Source: an uncultured Myxococcaceae bacterium (GTDB lineage Bacteria; Myxococcota_A; Polyangia; Polyangiales; Ga0077539). From it: a stretch of 64,000 nucleotides of DNA. Made by a program: the position numbers and the translations under genes. The stretch's first letter is position 1, and every line of letters starts with the position of its first letter. Shown here piece by piece: positions 44,418-53,531 of this stretch. The notes beneath the pieces are model-generated. The model saw only the letters and a program-made list of their open reading frames with translations, was not told where the DNA came from and ran no database searches. The stretch lies in the NCBI GenBank assembly GCA_945952225.1, contig CAMFHP010000006.1:58121-122120 (forward strand), in the 5' to 3' direction.

Positions 44418-45767
44418 ATGACATCGGTGTCCGAAGAGCTGGGTGTACGGTTGCCGTCGGTCTCGGGGGTGATTCCTGGTCCGCGAGCGTCAGCGCTCGT
44501 CGAGGAACTCTCGCGCTTCGAGTGTCCGGGCCTGACCGCGCGACGTCGCAGGCGCGAAGAGGTCTCCGGGGCGTCCCATGATCCGATCGTGTGGACACAC
44601 GCGCGCGGCGCGAACGTGGTCGATGCCGATGGGAACGTCTACGTCGACATGACCGCGGGCTTCGGTGCGGCGCTGCTCGGACACTCGCATCCCGCCGTCG
44701 TCGAGGCCGTTCGCGAGCAGGCTGGACGCATGATGCACGCGCTGGGTGACGTGTATCCCTCCGCGCAGAAGATCGCCCTGGAAGCGCGGCTCGCTTCGAT
44801 GGCGCCGTGGTCCGCGCGTGTGATCCTCGGGCTCTCGGGAGCCGATGCCGTCGAAGCGGCCTTGAAGACCGCGGCGTTGCACACCGGACGTGCGGGCGTG
44901 CTCGCGTTCGCCGGGGGCTATCATGGCCTCTCGTACGGCGCCGTCGCCGCGTGCGGGTACAAGCTTGCCTTCCGTGCACCCTTCGAGGGGCAGCTCAATT
45001 CCGCGGTGGAGTTCGCGCCGTTTCCCTCGGGGGAGCAGGCGCGTGAAGCCTCTGAGCGCGCGGTCGAGGCGGCGCTCGCGCGTGGGCGTGTCGGCGCGGT
45101 GCTCGTCGAGCCCGTGCAGGGACGAGGGGGCGTGGTCGTGCCTCCCGCGGGGTTTCTCGCGTGGCTGGGGGAGCGTGCGCGGGCGCACGGCGCGCTCCTC
45201 GTGGTCGATGAGATCTACACAGGGCTTGGGCGAACGGGCGCGCGATTCCGCTCGGTGGCCGAAGGGGCCGATCCCGATGTGATCGTGCTCGGCAAGGCGC
45301 TGGGCGGAGGCCTTCCCGTGAGCGCATGTCTCATGCGCGAGGGCGTTTCGCGCGGGTGGGGCGACCCCGACAAGGAGGCCATTCACACCTCGACCTTTCT
45401 CGGCAATCCGCTCGCCTGCGCGGCGGCGCTCGCCTCGCTCGATGCGCTCGATGCACCCGAGACGGCGTCGATGATCGCGCAGACGGCGGCGCTGCTCGGA
45501 GACTCACTGCGCGCGGTGATCCGCGATGAAGGCCTGGCCGTCGAGGACCTCACCCAGGTGGGGCTGCTTTTCGGCGTGCGGCTGCGCGGTGGCGTCGTGC
45601 GCGCGCTCTCGGTGATGCGCGCGATGCTGCTTCGCGGGTACGTGGTGCTTCCAGGGGGCGTCGATGGGGCGGTGCTTACGCTGACGCCGCCGGCCATGCT
45701 CTCCGCGGCACAGATCGCGGGCTTCTGCGATGCGCTGCGGGATGCGCTTCGAGAGGTCGCGCCGTGA
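44418..45767 (+). CDS. class III PLP-dependent aminotransferase
   Basis: A 449-residue enzyme of the 4-aminobutyrate/ornithine/omega-amino acid aminotransferase group: VYVDMTAGFGAALLGHSHPAVVEAV, GDVYPSAQKIALEARL, the cofactor-binding FAGGYHGLSYGAVAACGYK, VEPVQGRGGVVVPPAGFL, the Asp of LVVDEIYTGLGRTG that contacts the pyridine ring, and the Schiff-base lysine K293 in VLGKALGGGLPVSA. Such enzymes aminate aldehydes or keto acids. It is the first of three overlapping genes whose other two products could make a fatty aldehyde, so a fatty amine product is conceivable. The exact substrate is unknown. Confidence 0.9.
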   Translation: MTSVSEELGVRLPSVSGVIPGPRASALVEELSRFECPGLTARRRRREEVSGASHDPIVWTHARGANVVDADGNVYVDMTAGFGAALLGHSHPAVVEAVREQAGRMMHALGDVYPSAQKIALEARLASMAPWSARVILGLSGADAVEAALKTAALHTGRAGVLAFAGGYHGLSYGAVAACGYKLAFRAPFEGQLNSAVEFAPFPSGEQAREASERAVEAALARGRVGAVLVEPVQGRGGVVVPPAGFLAWLGERARAHGALLVVDEIYTGLGRTGARFRSVAEGADPDVIVLGKALGGGLPVSACLMREGVSRGWGDPDKEAIHTSTFLGNPLACAAALASLDALDAPETASMIAQTAALLGDSLRAVIRDEGLAVEDLTQVGLLFGVRLRGGVVRALSVMRAMLLRGYVVLPGGVDGAVLTLTPPAMLSAAQIAGFCDALRDALREVAP

Positions 45768-46840
45768 CGACGTACGCATCGCTGCGAGACGAGATCGCGA
45801 CCCTGCTCGGGCGTCCCTTCGAGGCCATCGACGAGCGAGACGTCGAGGCGCTCGCGCTTCGCGTGTTCGCGTGGCAGCGCGCGCACAACCCGGTGCTCGC
45901 CCGCGTGGCCGACGCGTCGCTCGATGGGCGTGAGGCGCAGCGCTTCGACGACATCGTGGGCGTGCCGACCGATGTGTTCAAGGTCGCGCGCGTGGCCTGC
46001 TTCTCCGAGACGGAGACCGTGCGCGCGTTCAGAACGAGCGGGACGACCCGTGAGGTGCGCGGCGTCCACGCGTTCTGCGACCTGTCGCTGTACGAGCTTG
46101 CTGCGATGCGCGCGGGCGCGCGATGGCTGCTCCCCGAGCGGGCATATGCCTGCGTGTTTCTCGCGCCCTCGGAGCGTGAGGCGCCGGACTCGTCGCTCGC
46201 GTACATGCTCGCGCGCTTTCATGCGCGGTGGGGCGATGCGACGGTGGATCCGTTCGTGATCCACGCGCAGCGGATCGACCTCGATGCCGTGAAGACGCGC
46301 GTCGCGGAGGCTGTCGCGACGCAGACGCCTGTCGCAGTCCTCGGCGCGTCGTACGGGTTCGTGCACCTGTTCGATGGGCTCGGCGCGTCGCGGCTCGTGC
46401 TTCCCGCGGGCAGCGTCGTGATGCCGACGGGCGGCTTCAAGGGACGGTCGCGCGAGGTCGAACCCGCCGCGTTTCATGCGATGCTGCAAGAGCACCTCGG
46501 TGTGATGCGCGCGCAGATCGTGGGCGAATACGGCATGACCGAGCTCAGCTCGCAGGCCTACGAGGCGCACCGAGAGGGCGTGTCGCCAGGGGTGTTCCGT
46601 GCGCCGCCGTGGATGCGCGTGAGTGCGGTCGATCCCGATCGGCTCACACCGCTTCCGCAGGGGGAGGTGGGGCTGCTGCGCGTCGTCGATCTCGCGAACC
46701 TCGGGAGCGCCCTCGCGATCCAGACCGCAGACCTCGGACGTGTCACCGCCGAGGGATTCGAAGTGCTCGGTCGTGCGCCCGGTGCCACTCCCCGCGGTTG
46801 CGCGCGCGCCCTCGATGCCGCGCTCTCTGGCGAGTCGTGA
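45764..46840 (+). CDS. LuxE/PaaK-like acyl-protein synthetase
   Basis: A 358-residue adenylate-forming enzyme of the LuxE family, which activates fatty acids as acyl-AMP and passes the acyl group to the reductase LuxC. Matching features: FRTSGTTREVRGVHAF (the AMP-binding loop FxTSGTT), VAVLGASYGFVHLFDGLGA, LPAGSVVMPTGGFKGRSREV, and GEYGMTELSSQAYE. GTG start overlaps the aminotransferase stop (GTGA), and its end overlaps the LuxC-like gene, so the three proteins are probably made in fixed ratio. No luciferase (luxAB) or luxD gene is nearby. Confidence 0.85.
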   Translation: MTTYASLRDEIATLLGRPFEAIDERDVEALALRVFAWQRAHNPVLARVADASLDGREAQRFDDIVGVPTDVFKVARVACFSETETVRAFRTSGTTREVRGVHAFCDLSLYELAAMRAGARWLLPERAYACVFLAPSEREAPDSSLAYMLARFHARWGDATVDPFVIHAQRIDLDAVKTRVAEAVATQTPVAVLGASYGFVHLFDGLGASRLVLPAGSVVMPTGGFKGRSREVEPAAFHAMLQEHLGVMRAQIVGEYGMTELSSQAYEAHREGVSPGVFRAPPWMRVSAVDPDRLTPLPQGEVGLLRVVDLANLGSALAIQTADLGRVTAEGFEVLGRAPGATPRGCARALDAALSGES

Positions 46841-47835
46841 ACCGCGTCGCCCAGGTGCTCGCGGCGGTCGAGCGGCTGCGTTCGCTCGATCATCCTGCAC
46901 GCGCGTTCGCTGTCACCGAAGGGCTGCTCTCGCGTCCCATGGTCGACCACGTCTTCGCGTGCACGCTCGACCGCTACACCCCGCACGTCGTCGACGCGCT
47001 GGCCTCGTCTCGCTTCGCAGGAGGCGTCGTGGGCGTGGGGCTCGCGCGCTCGGTCGCGACCGCGCCGTTGCGGGCCGTCGCGCTGCCGTGGCTCGCGGGC
47101 GCCGAGGCGGTGCGCGTGCGCGCGTCACGGCATCAGCAGGGGCTCGTGCGCGCGTTCGTCGCGGCCTTCGACGATCCGCGCATCTCCGTCACCACCGACC
47201 TCGCTGGCGTCGATCATGCGATCGTGTACGGACGCGATGAGACCGTGCGCGCGTGGGCCTCGACGCTGCCCCCCGCGGTGGGCTTCGAGGGCTTCGGACA
47301 CGGGTTCGGGGTCGCCTGCCTGGACGCGCCCACGGAGGCCGCTGCAGGGGCCCTCGCGCTCGATGTCGCCCGGTACGATCAGCGCGGCTGCCTCTCGCCG
47401 CAGTGTGTGTTCGTGCGTGGTGAGGCGCGTGGCTTCGCGAGGGCGCTGCATGAGGCGCTCGGCGCGCTGGAGGCGACGCTGCCGCGCGGTGCGCTCGATG
47501 CGGGTGAGGGCGCCGCCGTGATGCAGTGGCAGGGCGTGCAGATGGCGCAGTGCGGGTGGTTTCGACGCGGGGCGGCGCACGCGGTGGGGAGCCGTGACGA
47601 GCCCGCGCGGGTTGGTTCTCCGGGCGCTCGCAACGTGGTGGTCGTTGGGGTGTCGGGGCTCGACGCGGTGGGCGAGCTGCTCGGCGACGAGCGAGCCCAC
47701 GTGAGCGTGCTGGCGACCGACCGCGGTGAGCGGGCGCTTTGGCCGTGGTGTCGGGGAAGGATCGTGGACGTGGGCGCGATGCAGGACCCGCCGCTCGACG
47801 GGCCCGAGGATGCGCGCGGGCCTACACGCCGATGA
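46837..47835 (+). CDS. LuxC-like acyl-CoA/acyl-protein reductase, short form
   Basis: A 332-residue member of the LuxC acyl reductase family in the aldehyde dehydrogenase fold. The catalytic cysteine is C190 in RGCLSPQCVFVRGEA, inside the YDQRGCLSPQ context typical of LuxC; FEGFGHGFGVACLD and VVVVGVSGLDAVGELL also fit. Marine LuxC has about 480 residues with the Cys near 286, so this protein lacks about 100 N-terminal residues and is a compact version. It should reduce the acyl group handed over by the LuxE-like protein to an aldehyde. GTG start overlaps LuxE; its 3' end overlaps the convergent phosphoesterase by 14 bp. Confidence 0.8.
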   Translation: MNRVAQVLAAVERLRSLDHPARAFAVTEGLLSRPMVDHVFACTLDRYTPHVVDALASSRFAGGVVGVGLARSVATAPLRAVALPWLAGAEAVRVRASRHQQGLVRAFVAAFDDPRISVTTDLAGVDHAIVYGRDETVRAWASTLPPAVGFEGFGHGFGVACLDAPTEAAAGALALDVARYDQRGCLSPQCVFVRGEARGFARALHEALGALEATLPRGALDAGEGAAVMQWQGVQMAQCGWFRRGAAHAVGSRDEPARVGSPGARNVVVVGVSGLDAVGELLGDERAHVSVLATDRGERALWPWCRGRIVDVGAMQDPPLDGPEDARGPTRR

Positions 47836-48565
47836 AGAGGCGGTGGCCGAAGTTGCGCTCGAGGCGCGCGTCGAAGATCTTCTGCGCCGCCGATTCGATG
47901 TCGTACTCCACGCGGCGGAAGTGGAACTCGCGCGTGTCGCTGTCGTAGAGCACGAAGCTCGCGCGGTTGTCGTAGTCGCGCGGCTGACCGACGCTGCCCA
48001 CGGAGATGATGTACTTGCGGTCGGCGCGGAGCTCGAAGCTGCGCGGCGGGCCGTGGAGTTCGACGACCTCGGTGGGCGTGAGCTCGAACACCTTGCAGAG
48101 GTGCGAGTGGCCGATGAGGGTCACGTGACCGAGCTCGTCGTAGAAGGGCAGGCACTCGCGGGCCTGCTCGGGCGCGAAGATGTAGTCGAACTCTTCGATG
48201 CGCACCGGCGAGCCGTGGCAGAGCTGCACGTTCGCCTCTTCGAGACGGAGCATGTAGGGGAGCTTGCGCAGCCACTCCATGTTCTCGTCGGTCAGCAGCG
48301 ACGCGTGGAGGTCGAGCGCGCGGCGCGCGGCTTCATAGTAGTAGCTGTAGTCCATGCGGCCCGCGACGGCGGCGTCGTGGTTGCCGAGGATCGTCGCCTT
48401 CGCCGTGGCGCGCACGATGTCGGCGCACTCGTTCGGCGACGCGCCGTAGCCCACCACGTCGCCGAGGCAGTAGAGAACATCGGGGGCCTCACGGTTGAGC
48501 GCCTCGATGACGGCCGAGAGTGCCTCTACGTTCGCGTGTACGTCGCTGAAGATGCCCAGGCGCAT
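47822..48565 (-). CDS. YfcE/MJ0936-type metallophosphoesterase
   Basis: A 247-residue calcineurin-fold phosphodiesterase. Metal-binding motifs are complete: FSDVHANVEALSAV (DxH), LGDVVGYGASPNECAD (GDxxG), ILGNHDAAVAG (GNHD), LCHGSP and LIGHSHLCKVFEL (GHxH). GDVVGYGPxPN is typical of single-domain bacterial members with Ser/Thr-phosphatase or diesterase activity. It lies 50 bp downstream of the large coiled-coil gene on the same strand, so they may be co-transcribed. Confidence 0.92.
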   Translation of the reverse strand: MRLGIFSDVHANVEALSAVIEALNREAPDVLYCLGDVVGYGASPNECADIVRATAKATILGNHDAAVAGRMDYSYYYEAARRALDLHASLLTDENMEWLRKLPYMLRLEEANVQLCHGSPVRIEEFDYIFAPEQARECLPFYDELGHVTLIGHSHLCKVFELTPTEVVELHGPPRSFELRADRKYIISVGSVGQPRDYDNRASFVLYDSDTREFHFRRVEYDIESAAQKIFDARLERNFGHRLFIGV

Positions 48566-48615
48566 AGGCGATGGCGGATCCTAGAGAAGCGGGTGGGTGG
48601 TGTCCATCACGGACA

Positions 48616-51261
48616 TTACAGCGATCCCGCGCCGTCGTGCGGGGATCCGTCACTGTCCGTCGCGCGCGTGATCAGCGGCGACACGAGCCGTTCGAGCTCG
48701 CCCTCGCCGCGACGGAGCGACTCGTGCCACGCGCGGATCTCGTCTTGGAGCGCGAGGGCGCGCGTGGCGGCGTCTTGAAACACACGCGTCGACTCGGCGC
48801 GCGTGCGCTCGACCTCGCGGGCCGCACCGCAGCGGATCGCGTGCCCGAGCATCCACGCGAGGCGCTCGGTCTGGTCGGTCTCCACGCGTTGGAGCGCGCG
48901 CACCGCGGCCACGCCGAACTCTCCCGTGGCCCAGGCCGCGAGCTTCCACGCGGGGTTGTCCTTCGCGAGCGCGCGCTGCACGAGGGGATTGAGCGCGCGA
49001 CGGAGCTTGAGCGTGCCCGCGCCCGCGGTGCCGAGGGCCGCCACGGCGCGACGCTTCGAGCCCAGCATCTCGACCCACACGTCACCGAGCGCGTCGCCGC
49101 CTCGCACCAGGTCCGCCGCGAGCTGCGCGGCCTGCGGGCCCGGGAGCATCCGCAGCGCGCGTCCGATGGCCGCCTCGTGCTTCGCTGCGTCGCGCCGCGC
49201 GAGCTCGCGGGCCGCGGGGAGCCGCGCGTCGGGGTGGTCGATCCACGTGATCAGCTCGCCGTCACCCATCGTGGCGAAGCGATCGGCCGCGGGCGCGGTG
49301 CGCGTGTCGGGCGGGGCCACAGAGCGCGCGTCGTCGGGGTCGTAGAGCGTCGCGATGGCCGCGCGGGCCGCATCGGGAATCGCCACGCCCACGCGGGTCG
49401 CCCACGCGAGCAGGGGCGTCCACGCGGCGGAGGCGTCGGAGGCGCTGCGACCGATGGAGGCCACGCCGCCTTCGACTGTGCGCGCGTAGGCCGTGAGCGC
49501 GCGCGTCGCGAGGGCGCGCTCGTCGGGTGCGATGCCGAGTTCGAGGGCGCGCTTCACGAGCCCCGCGGAGGGCGCCACGCCGCAACGGAGGGCCGCGAGG
49601 CAGAGGCGCTTCGCGAAGGACTCGACCTGCGCGCGGGCCACGCCGCGCGCGATGGAGAACTGCGCTGCGAAGTCGCGGTCGAGGAGGGGCTCGTACCCGC
49701 GCAGGGCCGCTTCGACGGCCGACGCGGTGGCGAGCGCTTGATCCTCGGAGAACGACACGGTCACCGCGTCGCCGGGGCTCCATCGAACGCCGTCGCGCGC
49801 GAGGGCGACCATCGCGGCGAGGTGGTCATCGGCGCTCGCCGAGTCGCGCGCCGTGAGCAGTTCGAGGATGCGCTGCGCGTTGGCCTCGCAGGGGGCCGCG
49901 AGGGCCGCGCCGCCGAGGGGGCGTCCGAGGGGGCTCACCACTTCGGCGCGCACGCGGAAATCACGGGCCAGGCTCTCGACCACGGCGCGGTCTTCGGGGC
50001 GCGTGATGTCGAGCGCGACGCGGGTGTACACGGGCGATCCGCCGTCGCCGCGGAGCGTGAGCACCGCGAGCGGGAGCTGCGCTTCGGGGTCGGCCTGAAG
50101 CACGGGCACGACCGTTCCACCCGCGATCTGCTGGGCCACGTCGAGCGTGCCCTGGAACCACACGCGCACCTCGCCCTCGACCGCTGCCACGTAGGCCCGA
50201 TCGTCGCGGAGGCTCTGCGCCGCGCGGGCTTCGGGCGGCGACACCGACGACGCATCGGCGAGGATCTCGACCTGTTCGACCGAAGGCCGCGCGCGCTCGC
50301 CGGGCGAGGTGTTGCGCAGCGGGGCCAGGTCATCGAGCTCGACCTCCATGCGGTCGTCGCCCACTTCGACCTCGCCCGAGGTGCGCTCGCCGGGTTCGCG
50401 CAGGGGCTCCACGTCGTCGGCGTCGAGCACGTCGACGGCGCTCTCTCCCGGTGCCGGAGGACGCGCGGTGAGGGCCTCGCTCTCGATGATCTGCGAGTCA
50501 CGGCGCGGGAGCGACTCGGCCAGCTCATCGGCCATGTCGGGCTGCCGCGCGGTGTCGTTCGCGCGGGCTTCTTCGCGCGTGCGGAGGCGCTGCTCGCGGG
50601 CCTGCAACGCCGCGACGCTCGCGCGCATGGCCATCTCGTCGGAGGCCACGCGGTCCTCGCGGTGGATCACCTCGCCGAGGCGTCGATCGAGCTCCTGCTC
50701 GCGGCGCGCGAGGTCGTTCTGCGCGGACACGAGCTCGTCTTCGCGGCGCGAGAGTTCGGCGGCGAGGCGGTGCACGCGCTCTTCACGTTCGGAGACGGCG
50801 CGCTGCGTGGCCTCGATGCGCGGATCGGTCTTGTCGGGCGAGCGCGACGACTCTTCGAGGTAGCGCCGCAGACCGCCGGGGCCCACCACGGCGCGCGCTT
50901 CACGCACGTAGCCCGGGAGCACCTCGCTCGCGTCGTCGGCGAGGCGTTGCAGCAGCTCGGCGCGCAGGCGGAGCTCTTCGTGGGCGCGGGCCGCGGGCAC
51001 CACGAGCGCGAAGCGCCGCGCGCTCGGATCGTGGAAGAGAAAGGGCACCGCGAGCTCGAGCTCCTGCACGCGGTGGAGCGTGCCGTCGAGCGCCTGGCGC
51101 GCGAGGAGCGGATCGGTGAGCACGTTCACCTGGCGCACCACCTCGATGCGCCGCGGGCTGCCGTCGGGCGAGGGCACCGAAGCCGACTCGCGTCGCGTGA
51201 CGCCCAGGGGACCCGTGTACGGCGGCTCTGCGGCGCTCTCGCGCGGACGCTGCGAACTCAT
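48616..51261 (-). CDS. large coiled-coil protein with degenerate CpXC-like domain
   Basis: An 881-residue cytoplasmic protein. Residues about 38-135 follow the CpXC-domain pattern (VNVLTDPLLARQALDGTLHR, then VPFLFHDPSARRFALVVPA), but the cysteines that name the domain are replaced (VQELE at the expected position). A charged coiled coil follows (about 145-235, ERVHRLAAELSRREDELVSAQ). Then an acidic linker, a beta-rich region and a helical, HEAT-like C-terminal half (about 440-880) with repeated Ala/Leu helices. Start ATG 51261 has GAAGG upstream; a GTG at 51279 is also possible. Function unknown; it looks like a scaffold. Confidence 0.6.
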   Translation of the reverse strand: MSSQRPRESAAEPPYTGPLGVTRRESASVPSPDGSPRRIEVVRQVNVLTDPLLARQALDGTLHRVQELELAVPFLFHDPSARRFALVVPAARAHEELRLRAELLQRLADDASEVLPGYVREARAVVGPGGLRRYLEESSRSPDKTDPRIEATQRAVSEREERVHRLAAELSRREDELVSAQNDLARREQELDRRLGEVIHREDRVASDEMAMRASVAALQAREQRLRTREEARANDTARQPDMADELAESLPRRDSQIIESEALTARPPAPGESAVDVLDADDVEPLREPGERTSGEVEVGDDRMEVELDDLAPLRNTSPGERARPSVEQVEILADASSVSPPEARAAQSLRDDRAYVAAVEGEVRVWFQGTLDVAQQIAGGTVVPVLQADPEAQLPLAVLTLRGDGGSPVYTRVALDITRPEDRAVVESLARDFRVRAEVVSPLGRPLGGAALAAPCEANAQRILELLTARDSASADDHLAAMVALARDGVRWSPGDAVTVSFSEDQALATASAVEAALRGYEPLLDRDFAAQFSIARGVARAQVESFAKRLCLAALRCGVAPSAGLVKRALELGIAPDERALATRALTAYARTVEGGVASIGRSASDASAAWTPLLAWATRVGVAIPDAARAAIATLYDPDDARSVAPPDTRTAPAADRFATMGDGELITWIDHPDARLPAARELARRDAAKHEAAIGRALRMLPGPQAAQLAADLVRGGDALGDVWVEMLGSKRRAVAALGTAGAGTLKLRRALNPLVQRALAKDNPAWKLAAWATGEFGVAAVRALQRVETDQTERLAWMLGHAIRCGAAREVERTRAESTRVFQDAATRALALQDEIRAWHESLRRGEGELERLVSPLITRATDSDGSPHDGAGSL

Positions 51262-51359
51262 CAGCCCTTCACCTGACACCCGGGGGTAACACGCTCGCCC
51301 CGGGCCTCAAACGGCAATCCACCCGCGGCGGCGCGTTCCGTGGCAGAAAGCGGCCACGC

Positions 51360-51959
51360 ATGGAACCCGACCTCCCCGACTTCGACCCCGCCGAGGTGCC
51401 CGACCACGTGCGCGAGCTCTGTCTCGCATGCGTGCAGTACGTCCACACGGCGACGCGCGTGTGGCTCGATTTCACCCCCGACACCGTTCCCCTTCTCGAC
51501 CACTACCTTCAGGGCGTGCGCGACGCGACCGACGACGTGAAGCGCCTCGTCGCCCCCGCGGCGGGCGCCTACTTCGGCGAGGTGGTGCGGCGCATGTACC
51601 CCTCCCGCTGGCACGCCCCCGCGCAGGAGTTCGACGCGTGGCGCGTCGAGTTCTCACGGTGCTTTCTGCACTTCAACCCCGTGGGCTTCGCGCTCGAAGC
51701 GATCGAGTCGCGCGACCTCGCGGGCGGCCACGGCTTCGGGGTGAACGCCGACGACGTGCCCGCGCTCGAAGAGGGCCTCGCGGCCTACGGTGAGGTCGAC
51801 GCCGAGGAGTACTACCTCCTCTCCACACGCCTCGAAGTGCTCGGCCCCGTGGTCGATCGCCTCCTCGCGGCCTCGCTCAAGCGCAACGAGACGAACCTCG
51901 ATTACACCGCGGCCGTGTACGCCAACGCGCTCGATGACGGCGACGGCGAGGCCTCGTGA
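51360..51959 (+). CDS. hypothetical acidic protein
   Basis: A 199-residue soluble protein, strongly acidic, with no signal peptide, membrane helix or motif that I recognise. The N-terminus is LPDFDPAEVPDHVRELCLAC, the middle has YFGEVVRRMYPSRWHAP and FLHFNPVGFALEAIE, and the C-terminus is a helical DAEEYYLLSTRLEVLGPVVDRLL. Codon use matches neighbouring genes, and the protein is a coherent globular sequence, so it is probably real. It precedes the Ycf46-like ATPase by 30 bp on the same strand. Confidence 0.65.
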   Translation: MEPDLPDFDPAEVPDHVRELCLACVQYVHTATRVWLDFTPDTVPLLDHYLQGVRDATDDVKRLVAPAAGAYFGEVVRRMYPSRWHAPAQEFDAWRVEFSRCFLHFNPVGFALEAIESRDLAGGHGFGVNADDVPALEEGLAAYGEVDAEEYYLLSTRLEVLGPVVDRLLAASLKRNETNLDYTAAVYANALDDGDGEAS

Positions 51960-51989
51960 TCGCGTGATGCGGTGATAGCCTCCGCGGCC

Positions 51990-53525
51990 GTGTCGATCGA
52001 CCGGCTCCGCGACGACCTCCGGGTCTACATCCGCGCGCGCTACCCCGCGCTCTGGCTCACCACCGACGAAGAAGACCGTTGCGGGCGCATGCTCGCCTCG
52101 CTCGCCGGCGAGCTCCGTCGTCCGCTGCTGTCGTGGACGTGCACCACGGGCTTCGACGACGCCCGCTTCGTGCTCGACCGACCGCCCACGACGCGCAACC
52201 CCGGCGACCCGCTGCCCGCGTCGTCGTTCCGCACGCCCGAGAAGGCCCTGCAGTACGTGATCGATCACCCCGAGAAGGGGATCTACGCGCTCCACGACCT
52301 GCACCCCTACCTCGAAGACCCGACGATCGTGCGGAAGCTCCGCGACGCGATCCATCACGCGCGGCGCTCGTTCAAGACGCTGCTGCTCGTGTCGCCCGTG
52401 GCGAAGCTCCCCGACGAGCTCGCGCGCGAGGTCACCGTGCTCGACGTTCCGCCGCCCGATGAGCGCGAGCTCGGCGCCCTGCTGCGCTCGTTCATGGACT
52501 CACTGCGCAGCGCCGGCCGTGTGGTCATCGACGACGACCCGACGCTCTTCGAACGCATGGTGCACGCGGCGCGGGGGCTCACGGAGACGCAGGCGATCCA
52601 GGCCTTCTCGCGCGCCGCAGTGAGCGACCTGCGCTTCGGCGTCGACGACCTTCCGCTCATTCTCGACGAGAAGAAGCAGGTGGTGCGTCGCACCGGCGCG
52701 CTGGAGTTCTTCGAACACGACGAGTCGCTCGCCTCGGTGGGCGGCGTCGACGGGCTCAAGCACTGGCTCACGGCGCGTGCCCGCGCCTTCGGCGATCGCG
52801 CGCGGGAGTACGGTCTTCCGCAGCCGCGCGGCGTGCTGCTCCTCGGCGTGCAGGGCTGCGGCAAGAGCCTGACGGCGAAGGCCATCGCGGCGCACTGGAG
52901 ACTGCCCCTGCTGCGCCTCGACCTCGGTGGTGTGTTCAGCCCCTACGTGGGCGGCAGCGAAGCCAACATGCGCAAGGCGCTCTCGGTGGCCGAAGGGCTC
53001 GCGCCCGTGGTGCTCTGGATCGACGAGGTGGAGAAGGGCTTCAGCGGCACCACGGGGTCGGGCAACGCCGATGCGGGCGCGTCGCTGCGCGTGTTCTCGA
53101 CCTTTCTCACCTGGATGCAGGAGCGCAAGCGTCCGGTGTTCGTGGTGGCCACGGCGAACCGCATCGCGGAGCTCCCGCCGGAGCTGCTTCGCAAGGGGCG
53201 CTTCGACGAGATCTTCTTCGTCGATCTGCCCACCGACGAGGAGCGCCGCGCGATCTTCGCGATCCATCTTCGCAAGCGCCGTCGCGACCCCGCGCGCTTC
53301 GACCTCGACGCGGTGACCGCGGCCACGGAGGGCTTCAACGGCGCCGAGGTGGAGCTGTGCCTCGTGTCGGCGATGTACGCGGCCTTCGCGGCGGGGCGTG
53401 AGGTCGAGACCGCCGACGTGGTGCGCGCCGCGGAGGAGACCGTTCCGCTCTCGACGACGATGGCCGAAGACATCGCGGGCCTTCGGCGCTGGGCCTCGAC
53501 GCGCGCGCGCAGCGCCGCGGGGTGA
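51990..53525 (+). CDS. Ycf46-like AAA+ ATPase
   Basis: A 511-residue AAA+ protein. The N-terminal half (about 1-240) matches Ycf46-type proteins: VYIRARYPALWLTTDEEDR, KGIYALHDLHPYLEDP, LPDELAREVTVLDVPPPDEREL. The ATPase half has Walker A GVQGCGKSLTAKAIA, Walker B LWIDEVEKGFSG, sensor FVVATANRIAELPPELLRKGRFDEIFFVDLP and the arginine finger region. Ycf46 is found in cyanobacteria, plastids and scattered bacteria; a role in photosynthesis regulation is reported for cyanobacteria, which cannot apply here. GTG 51990 is 8 bases after a GATAGCCT -10-like element, suggesting a leaderless start. Confidence 0.88.
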   Translation: MSIDRLRDDLRVYIRARYPALWLTTDEEDRCGRMLASLAGELRRPLLSWTCTTGFDDARFVLDRPPTTRNPGDPLPASSFRTPEKALQYVIDHPEKGIYALHDLHPYLEDPTIVRKLRDAIHHARRSFKTLLLVSPVAKLPDELAREVTVLDVPPPDERELGALLRSFMDSLRSAGRVVIDDDPTLFERMVHAARGLTETQAIQAFSRAAVSDLRFGVDDLPLILDEKKQVVRRTGALEFFEHDESLASVGGVDGLKHWLTARARAFGDRAREYGLPQPRGVLLLGVQGCGKSLTAKAIAAHWRLPLLRLDLGGVFSPYVGGSEANMRKALSVAEGLAPVVLWIDEVEKGFSGTTGSGNADAGASLRVFSTFLTWMQERKRPVFVVATANRIAELPPELLRKGRFDEIFFVDLPTDEERRAIFAIHLRKRRRDPARFDLDAVTAATEGFNGAEVELCLVSAMYAAFAAGREVETADVVRAAEETVPLSTTMAEDIAGLRRWASTRARSAAG

Positions 53526-53531
53526 TGGGGC

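Noticed and set aside
48571..51276. 901-codon open frame on the plus strand opposite the CpXC/coiled-coil gene
   Set aside because: Low-complexity Arg/His/Gly-rich translation and no start signal; the minus-strand protein has coherent domains.
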